Source of the DNA: Pseudeuparius sepicola | Lineage: Eukaryota; Arthropoda; Insecta; Coleoptera; Anthribidae | Reading direction: 5' to 3' | Assembly (NCBI GenBank): GCA_963920635.1 | Contig: OY987305.1 | Coordinates: 23,212,876-23,276,875 of the forward strand | DNA: 64,000 bases | In this document: positions 57,450 through 64,000 of the stretch, piece after piece | How positions within the stretch are numbered: the first letter of the stretch is position 1 | How the letters are laid out: each line of letters starts with the position of its first letter | Program-made: the position numbers and the translations under genes | Notes under the pieces: generated by a model | Told to the model about the DNA's origin: nothing | Seen by the model: the letters and a program-made list of their open reading frames with translations, nothing else | Database searches by the model: none

Positions 57450-58079
57450 ACATCCTCATCAATGTATACAAGGGGCAGTCGATAATGTAAATACGAGGAA
57501 CAATTAATAAGTAATAGCAATAACAAATCAAAGTCCACCGCTGATTCGACAGAATCGACGGGTATAAATTCGGCGCCAGCCAAGAGCTGGACATCAGTGG
57601 CATCGGCTTCTTAGTCGCCACTAATCCTCGACTACTCCCCTGTGGAGACCAAGGCATCGGCGTGTCCGCCACCGGGGTCGAGACACGTGGAATTCCCCCT
57701 AGTTAGCTGCAAGGGCATCGGCGTTTTCGTCACCCTTGGAGCGCTGGGGTAGTTGAGGGTCGAAAGGTGTTCCGAGAAGTCTGGTACTCCGGATCCGCGG
57801 CCCGCTCGCCGTTGATCCGAACGGTCGCGAAAAGCCTGCCTCCCTCGCCCGTCCGAGTCGCTGCCCTGATCGCCAGGATGCGTGTCCTAAGAGTCATACT
57901 GTGAGTCGTCTGAATAAAACCAAGTTTTTATAATTACGTTAGTAACGCGTGTGTTCTCCTGGGATTACCTACGTCCAGAATCCACTGCCAGTCGTCCCCC
58001 TCAAAGATCCCCGGCAAGTCGCGAGGGACAACAGGGTTCTCCCACGGCACACACAGGGCATTCCCAGCCCGGTGTAACA
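57450..58079 (+). mobile_element. Solo-LTR-like insertion
   Basis: A GC-rich block with gggtataaattcggcgcc (TATA-like, ~57560) and ctgaataaaacc (polyadenylation-like, ~57913), ending gcccggtgtaaca at ~58078, sits inside the pogo-like element. TATA box, then AATAAA, then a CA end is LTR organisation. The 5' boundary and target duplication were not resolved, and no internal gag/pol is present. Confidence 0.55.
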
Positions 58080-58188
58080 ATATCATCGGCATGCCAAGAA
58101 CGCTGCTTTTATTTTCGTTTATAGTTCCTGACCATTTTTACCCAAAGCCCACAAGCCGACACCATCGTTTTTATATAGTACATTACAA

Positions 58189-58880
58189 AAAAAGTAGCAG
58201 GTGGGGCAAACTGGAATGCAACATTATGTGCCATTCGACTTTGCCCCAATCTTCGTTTTTTAGGAACATTTGATATGTGACATAAATCCGATAAATGGCT
58301 GACTTCTGATATTTTTCAAAATATAGTCATATTGCCTAAACCGTTATAGGAACGAGTCTGCACTTTCTAGAATATAACTAGCGTGCTCTAGGGCACATAT
58401 GTTTGCTACTGCCTTGTAGATGGCCTTACACGATACACACTATTCCCCTTTGCCCCACTTTCCCCTACTAAGAAGGGTTTTAATATACTGTAGATGCTTT
58501 ACAGTTCCAGACGTTTCTTGAGTTCCGAACTGAAACGTCATCTTGCTGTCTCTTTAGTACTTTCTATATTTGATTATTGTGTTGTTGTTTATGGACCTTG
58601 TTTAACTGCTGCTACATCTCAAAACCCAAAGTTATCAGAACTACTGTATTGGCTTTATATGTGGGATTAGGAGGCGTAATTTAGTTTCTCATAAGTCATA
58701 AAATTCTATTTAGAGGAGACATCCATGATGACACTATATCGCAGCCCCTGCATCGAAGAGCACTATTTGAACGCAGTTTTACATGACGTTATGATATCAG
58801 TCGTCATATAACTCGATACCCTTAGAATTTTTTAATAAATCTATATTCCGTAAAAATGTCCGTCTTATATTAAAAGCGTG
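58189..58880 (+). repeat. Segmental duplication, copy 1 (partner 59786-60497)
   Basis: Collinear with 59786-60497 over about 700 bp at high identity, starting near aggtggggcaaa and ending at aaaagcg. The unit spans the right end of the pogo-like element and the LINE tail. The part 58468-58880 carries LINE motifs (VVYGPCLTAATS, FICGIRR) in broken frames. Confidence 0.9.
58468..58880 (+). pseudogene. LINE C-terminal fragment, continuation after the insertion
   Basis: The plus strand carries SLVLSIFDYC, VVYGPCLTAATS and QNYCIGFICGIRR, the post-RT region common to Jockey/CR1-type LINEs, with several frameshifts. It continues the fragment at 56279-56768. A second copy lies at about 60070-60490. 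Confidence 0.7.
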
Positions 58881-59431
58881 TACACCGAGAAAAACCGGCC
58901 AGTACAACAGTTGTACTACGAAAAATTCAACAGAGTCAGAACACTGCTTATTATAATCTAGATATACCTGTTAACTTGGTGTGGAATAAAAAAGATTTCT
59001 GTTTAATAATTTCTAGATTTGTTTTACACAGTAGCTAGAAGTTTTACACTGTAGACCTAAAACAGGTGTAGTGCTTGTACAGGTTAATGTTGTTCTGAAT
59101 CTGTAGTACAGAACTTGATGTTAGATTACCTTGGTATAGTAAAACAGATCAACTGTACTCTATTTTGGTTAAGGTCTTTTTAAAAAAAATGGTACGAAAT
59201 ATGCCGAATACCTTCCGAATAGATACGAACGTACGGACGAAGACAACTTTCGGGATGCCGGTATCCATTTTGTTTGTTTGCGTCTTTGGGATCGGACCAT
59301 GCGGTATTGTGTACCTAAGTATTGTGTTTGCCAACATGCCATGCACAGAATGTCAGAATATAAACAACTGCTCGAGGACTGGTGCCTGCGTGAATCAATA
59401 GAAAGATTGGTAATTATGGAACGTTCTGTAT
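58881..59431. other. Spacer between the duplicated blocks with a multi-frame open stretch
   Basis: At 59165-59454 two plus-strand frames and one minus-strand frame are open. The frame KYAEYLPNRYERTDEDNFRD, CLRESIERLVIMERS has a coding-like composition but is not recognised and lacks a start or splice context. Confidence 0.25.
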
Positions 59432-59600
59432 GCACCGCCCGATTTTCTTGAAATTTTGGCTACCACCCTATTTTCGAGGTCCCTGAACACGAATCTGACC
59501 TCAGTTTTTTGAGGTCGGCCGTAGTTTCCGAGAAAATGAATTTTCAAATTTCGTTTTGACCCCACTTTTCACGGCGATATTTGTGGTTATAATCCGCGCC
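59432..59600 (-). repeat. Copy of the 44935-45115 repeat
   Basis: Same order of words as at 44.9 kb. It continues into ggcgatatttgtggttataa, whose inverse ttataaccacaaata lies at 59770-59785, so 59575-59785 is a small inverted-repeat unit containing a GC-rich core. Confidence 0.75.
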
Positions 59601-59785
59601 GAATATCAGGCGAAAACAGCGGCCGGGCCGGACGTAAACACGGCATAATTAATTTGTCAAAATTTCGGTTTTTCCGCGGGTTTTCGCGAAGTTTCGAAGT
59701 TGCAGAAGGTGCAAAATAGAGTAGTGATTGGTGATTAGTTTGAGCTGCCTACAGTAAAAATTTATACGGATTATAACCACAAATA

Positions 59786-60497
59786 GTAGAAGGTGGGGCA
59801 AAGTGGAATGCAACATTATGTGCCATTCGATTTTTCCCCAAACCTTCGTTTTTTACGAGCATTTGATATGTGATAAAAATCCGATAAATGACTGACTTCT
59901 GATATTTTGCAAAATATAGCCATATTGCCTACACCGTTATAGGAACGAGTCTGCACTTTCTAGAATATAACTAGCGTGCTCTAGGGCACATATGTTTGCT
60001 ACTGTCTTGTAGATGACCTTACACGATACACACTATTCCGCTTTGCCCCTGAGTCCCCTTTGCCCCACTTTCCCCTACTAAGAAGGGTTTTAGTATACTG
60101 TAGATGCTTTACAGTTCCAGACGTTTCTTGAGTTCGGAACTGAAACGTCATCTTTCTGTCTCTTTAGTACTTTCTATATTTGATTATTGTGATGTTGTTT
60201 ATGGACCTTGTTTAACTGCTGCTACATCTCAAAACCCAATGTAATCAGAACTACTGTATTGGCTTTATACTATGTGGGATTAGGAGGCGTAATTTAGTTT
60301 CTCATAAGTCATAAAATTCTATTTAGAGGAGACATCCATGATGACACTATATCGCAGCCCCTGCATCGAAGAGCACTATTTGAACGCAGTTTTATACATG
60401 ACATTATGATATAAGTCGTCATATAACTCGATACCCTTAGAATTTTTGAATAAATCTATATTCCGTAAAAATGTCCGTCTCATGTTAAAAGCGTAGG
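59786..60497 (+). repeat. Segmental duplication, copy 2
   Basis: Matches 58189-58880 with few substitutions and a ~17 bp insertion (extra ctgagtcccctttgcccc near 60045). It contains the second LINE tail. Confidence 0.9.
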
Positions 60498-61256
60498 TAT
60501 CCGTAAATTTGTTTTATTAGGTAAACATATATGATGTAGAAAATTGTGTTCAGTGTACTTTCGTACTTAGTTCTTGTTTTTTTTTTTCTTGTGCCCTATA
60601 CCTTGTTAGGATATATATTTGTAATGTTAAGTATATAATACCTGCTGTTGCTAATCCATGTATTTATATAACTATACTCTTGCAAATTAACATGGCTATG
60701 TTGCTTATTCTGCTTATTGCATAGTAGATGTAATAATTTGCTGGCTATTGGCTACTTATCACTGTATTACTTATTAGTTTTTTCTCGAGGTTAAGTGGAG
60801 GACCATTCTTGCATATTTGCACGGAATGAACATCGCCTTTTAAACGTTTTTTTAATCTGTCAATGAATACTCAAAATACAGACTTTTGTGCGCACTTTTT
60901 TTGACACATTGGCTGTGTCCGGAGGTGTTTGGAGACGAACATACCAGAAGTCCCGGGTCTGGGAGGGGAGCTAACTCCAGGGGTTCCCAAACTGTGTCTC
61001 TGTTTTTGGTGTTTCGCTTATATCTCGATAATGATTGGTCCCAGTGAGAACAATATATTATATACAAATTTAAATCTGATAAATATTTTCGGAAATTTCT
61101 TTGTGGCACAAACAGATCCATTTCATTTTTAATTGGGTTTTCGCCACAGAATTTGAACTAAACTGATTAAAAGATAATTTCTCAAGCTACCAGGAAAAAT
61201 CATAAATGTTTAAGAGTAAACGAATATAACTTTGAACGTATAACTCAAAGAATAAC
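60498..61256. other. No recognisable gene
   Basis: AT-rich. A shared frame region at 60852-61132 is open on both strands without domain signature. Confidence 0.35.
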
Positions 61257-61315
61257 TTAGTAGATAAAATAACGAGTTTTGCAGCCAGAAAGGTGTATAT
61301 TAACTTCTTTTTATA

Positions 61316-61360
61316 ATACCAAGCTTTCGGTCTACTTCGTGACCTTCATCAGGGCTAGAA
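61316..61360 (-). ncRNA. Hammerhead ribozyme motif (left arm, intact core)
   Basis: Minus strand: TAGCC, CTGATGA (61352-61346), A, stem II GGTC/GACC with loop ACGAAGTA, GAAA, AGCT with CTT cleavage triplet, GG. All core residues fit. Stem I TAGCC/GGTA is short. Confidence 0.75.
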
Positions 61361-61446
61361 TTTTTTTTAAATTATTAGAAAATATTGAGAAAAGGTTGAA
61401 ATATTGAGAAAAGGTTGAAATATTTTCTAATAATTTAAAAAAAATT

Positions 61447-61490
61447 CTAGCCTTGATGAAGGTCACGAAGTAGACCGAAAGCTTGGTATT
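61447..61490 (+). ncRNA. Hammerhead ribozyme motif (right arm, one core change)
   Basis: Plus strand: identical to the left-arm motif except that the core reads TTGATGA (61453-61459), replacing the invariant C, which should abolish or weaken cleavage. Confidence 0.65.
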
Positions 61491-61698
61491 ATAAAAAGAA
61501 GTTAATATATACCTTTCTGGCTGCAAAACTCGTTATTTTATCTACTAAATAAAACTACACAGCCGTAAACTAGCTATTTATCAAAGAATAACTTTAACAA
61601 CTTTGTTTTCTGAGCTTTCGGAGAATGAATCTTCCTCCTTTCTCAAAGATAATATAATGACACATCATACCTGTCTGGTATTGTACCCTGTGTTCTAT

Positions 61699-62022
61699 CC
61701 AACGATATATATATGAATAGATGACTCACGCTAATGCAAATAAAACGGTTTTATTTTGCTTCTACATTAGCAGGTCGGGGGGAAGAAGACGAGGTAATTT
61801 GTTTACACTGGCATTTCTTAAATTTAGTCTTTACTGTTTTCTAATGCATAATAAATAGTTTTTCGATAGACTTGTATATGTTTTAAGATACTCATATTTA
61901 CAAAAAAAGTAAATTATATAAAAAAACTGGAAATCTTGAATGTGCCAACAATAACATATTTTTAATATCATGAAACAAAACAAGTTGCCTCTGGTAATGT
62001 GTCTATTCTTATATATCGTTGG
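61699..62022 (+). mobile_element. MITE-B, intact copy with TTCTAT target duplication
   Basis: Starts CCAACGATATATATATGAAT, ends ATATATCGTTGG, flanked by TTCTAT at 61693-61698 and 62023-62028. Contains tgcttctacattagcaggtc and gaatgtgccaacaataacat. 324 bp, non-coding. Confidence 0.9.
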
Positions 62023-62037
62023 TTCTATCTAATTATC

Positions 62038-62712
62038 TATACGAAGTTCTCTTTGAACAACTGGCAATAATATTTTACTGAATTCCACTGAACATTCAGC
62101 AACACAGTTGTCCGTATTTCCTAGAATAAATGCAGATTCCTTAAGTTGTCGGCTATTTCCTAATTCTTCTTTGAGAATTGGTTGGGACCTATCGCACAGA
62201 ATTCTATGATTGTTATTAAAAGAGTGTTTACATGTTTTGACTTTGAAATTTGATTTTGCCTGATATAATTTTTATGTTCTTTTAAACGAACGATCATTGG
62301 CCTACAAGCCTCCCCAACATAGAACTTTCCACATTTACAAGGAATTTTATAAATGTAATTCTTTGAACTTTGTACCTCATTAAATGGTTTCATTTAAACT
62401 AGCATCGATCTTCATATGTTTTCGGTTTTAATTATGTTTCTCACATTAAAAAGTTTGCCTATGCGTTTTAGCTTATCTGATAGTCCAAGAATATAAGGAA
62501 TAAATAAATTTACTGGTCGGTCCACTCTAATTCTATTAGCATTGTTATTTATTGTTATCTTCGCTAAACATTAATAGGTTGGTGGATAATGAACATATCT
62601 AGTCAACTCATTTTGTTTAAAATCTTTCATGAATAAATTGCTTATAAATGATGATAAAGGAGACATGCCCATTTCAAATTCCTGCTGGTAAAAATCATTT
62701 CCTAACTTACCT
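62038..62712 (-). pseudogene. Penelope-like element remnant: RT tail plus GIY-YIG endonuclease
   Basis: On the minus strand FYQQEFEMGMSPLSSFISNL, FMKDFK is the end of a Penelope-type RT. After a deletion, NLFIPYILGLSDKLKRIGKL leads to the GIY-YIG nuclease: NYIYKIPCKCGKFYVGEACR, PMIVRLKEH, then in another frame HSFNNNHRILCDRSQPILKE and ECSVEFSKILLPVVQREL to a stop near 62040. The RT catalytic Asp pair is deleted and frameshifts separate the parts, so the copy is dead. GIY-YIG with CxC linker is diagnostic of Penelope-like retroelements. Confidence 0.85.
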
Positions 62713-62774
62713 CCTTAAATCCATCCACTTTCATTACTGAACGCCCTGTGTACAGAGAGCATACAAAAAGCATT
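62713..62774. other. Short spacer between Penelope remnant and tRNA-like sequence
   Basis: Contains gaacgccctgtgtacag, an isolated element-like end. Nothing else is seen. Confidence 0.3.
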
Positions 62775-62847
62775 GCGAGCAGCAGGATTCAATCCCCTAC
62801 GATCGGTTTCACATCCCGACTCGCTAACCATTGTGTCATCTGCACGC
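62775..62847 (-). tRNA. tRNA-like sequence, anticodon loop with GTG (His?), possibly a SINE head
   Basis: The minus strand folds as a 73 nt tRNA-like shape: acceptor GCGTGCA against TGCTCGC (6 of 7 pairs), A-box-like TGACACAATGGTTAGCGAG, anticodon arm TCGGG-ATGTGAA-ACCGA with GTG in the loop, and B-box-like GGATTGAATCC. The T stem is imperfect. It could be a decayed tRNA-His or the pol III promoter head of a SINE. Confidence 0.5.
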
Positions 62848-63735
62848 TATTCTTATAAGGAAGCGTCTTACGTTTTCTATCACTGTAACCGACCATTATT
62901 GAACTAATTATTTCGATCCTCTGCTTCTCTCTTAACTCGGTCATACTAAATTCAGACAATTCAGACAAACCACCGATGTTACTAATAGTAAAACTATAGA
63001 TGAAATAGTCATAGTGTGTTTTATCTGTACTAGCTACTTTATAATAATTGGATTATCAATTTATTTTTAGGACTAGAGAAATACTGTGTTGTTTCAAACG
63101 TAATGGAGGCTTTGCTGGATATCGTCGTGTAAGTCTGTTTTTATTCTCAGTTTTAACTGACTACAGCACAACTCCGTTCACTATCAGAATATGTCGTCAA
63201 ACTACTGTAGAAATTTCGAGACGGTTTTCCTAGTTAAAATAAATTTATAAAAAACATTATTTCCTCGACCAAAATTAAGCGGAGCATTGTTAGTATGTAG
63301 GTATGTTCTACGTTGGCATACATAACATTTTCAACCTATAGAACTGCACATATAGCGATCTGTATGCAAAACTAGAAAGTTATTTTGCTACGTTTAAGTG
63401 CATGTAGATTTATGACCCCCGAAATTTGTTGAGGTGGCAAATATTGGGAAAGTGATAGATAGCTAGATATTTTATATTTAAATGTAGTTAGAAGTAGGCT
63501 TTTGTATATCCTTCAACTGAACAACTCCTCTGTGTGTTTTCTTTCATTCTTTGTGATTATATTAGCTAAATAATATTGTGGTCTTTTGTCTCTTTGTGTG
63601 AACTACATAAATTAAATTACGAAAAGGGGATACGGGCGCTTTCATTATACCTACTTTACCATCATTTATTGTTTTCAGACTAGAGTAAAATCGAGGAATC
63701 CTTACGCCTGGCGTAAAGAAAACCACGTGTTCAAT
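62848..63735. other. No recognisable gene
   Basis: AT-rich with a diverged match near 63340-63420 to 54510-54590. A 61-codon frame (63048-63233) has no domain. Confidence 0.35.
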
Positions 63736-63960
63736 GACGTTCTGCGATTGGTCGGTAGGCTATAAAATTTCACCCGACTCGGCAACAGGGACGTACTCGA
63801 TCGCAAAAGTGTAGTTATGCGGTTTTATCTTGTTATTTTCAGCTATTTAGACACTGCCACAAATAATTTTATCGATGTTTTGAACCATTTTAATTAAGCC
63901 AATATTTTTTTTCCGAAATATTTTGACGTAATCAATTGTAAAACTAAATAAAGGTCGTGC
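63736..63960 (+). promoter_or_regulatory. Promoter/LTR-like segment: ATTGG, TATAAAA, AATAAA
   Basis: gcgattggtcggtaggctat contains an inverted CCAAT box about 18 bp upstream of ctataaaattt (TATA ~63762). A possible start region acaggga lies ~30 bp downstream and ctaaataaagg at ~63947. The order promoter, short transcript, polyadenylation signal is LTR-like. Alternatively it is the promoter of a gene running off the window. Confidence 0.4.
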
Positions 63961-64000
63961 CTCAGTGCGGCCCTGGCGAATATCTCAACGCACGTGCTCT

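Larger units (their letters stand above)
56769..58467. mobile_element. pogo-like element with GGGGCAAAG repeats, itself interrupted by an LTR
   Basis: Ends taggagaaagtggggcaaag and, inverted, taggggaaagtggggcaaag, with TA borders, split a LINE. The motif ggggcaaa(g/c)tgg recurs within (56965-57010, 58200-58250, 58445). A pogo/psq-type DNA-binding remnant is encoded on the minus strand at 57188-57385. A GC-rich LTR-like segment occupies ~57450-58079. The general plan resembles the 31247-32135 element. Confidence 0.75.
61257..61548. mobile_element. Palindromic element with two hammerhead motifs
   Basis: Arms 61257-~61397 and ~61410-61548 are inverted complements (ttagtagataaaataacgag at the left end). 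The centre is a duplicated aaatattgagaaaaggttg. Each arm carries a hammerhead core pointing outward. It lies 0.5 kb from a Penelope-like remnant, whose relatives carry hammerheads in their terminal repeats. Confidence 0.85.

Noticed and set aside
1..64000. CRISPR array, bacterial operon or rRNA gene
   Set aside because: No regularly spaced repeats with unique spacers, no ribosome-binding-site-led gene clusters and no rRNA-like conserved blocks were seen.

Overview
This window looks like AT-rich nuclear DNA of an insect dominated by transposable elements. The evidence is an errantivirus-type env remnant, an R4/Dong-like LINE, a Penelope-like element, Tc1/IS630- and pogo/Tigger-type transposases, hAT debris, many short inverted-repeat elements ending in TACAGGGTG or TACAGTG, and frequent 'taggtacct' words. 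I cannot name the species. No bacterial operons, CRISPR arrays or rRNA genes are visible, and nearly every recognisable protein is broken by stops, frameshifts or nested insertions.

Layout. 0-6 kb: hAT transposase tail (+), a gypsy-type gag remnant (-), then AT-rich DNA holding a ~300 bp inverted repeat about 4 kb apart and small MITEs. 7.5-11.6 kb: MITEs, then a Tc1/IS630-like transposon with ~340 bp inverted termini, carrying another MITE in its right terminus. 12.2-17 kb: a decayed R4/Dong-like LINE (-), cut at its RT active site by a MITE and followed head-to-tail by the 3' end of a second copy beside a TAA-type microsatellite. 18.8-20.4 kb: copies of a MITE family (here 'MITE-B') and a hammerhead ribozyme motif. 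21.4-25.2 kb: an endogenous errantivirus-like remnant (-; protease, partial RT, env). 25.2-28 kb: a Tigger-like element split by another transposon. 28-33 kb: large foldbacks, an OTU-protease/zinc-finger remnant (-) and a second hammerhead locus. 33-40 kb: GC-richer LTR-like or unassigned DNA; a 3.06 kb TG...CA insertion with 5 bp target duplications splits a MITE-B copy. 40-43 kb: several foldbacks and MITEs.

43.5-51.0 kb holds the best candidate for a host gene on the plus strand. A GC-rich first coding exon (43630-43907) and a transmembrane-helix exon (50885-51042) have matching splice phase and are separated by a ~7 kb intron full of repeats. Together they predict the cytoplasmic tail and membrane anchor of a type II membrane protein whose ectodomain exons are not visible here. 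52-64 kb is again repeats: a 1.6 kb foldback, a LINE fragment split by a pogo-like element that itself carries a solo-LTR-like insertion, a ~700 bp segmental duplication, a palindromic element with paired hammerhead motifs, a Penelope-like remnant and a tRNA-like sequence.

The most interesting themes are three loci with hammerhead ribozyme cores showing compensatory change in stem II, a MITE family whose copies show 6 bp target duplications, the nested-insertion stratigraphy, and the two-exon membrane-protein prediction. Element boundaries were read by eye from inverted repeats and target duplications. Family names rest on protein motifs and no database search was possible.
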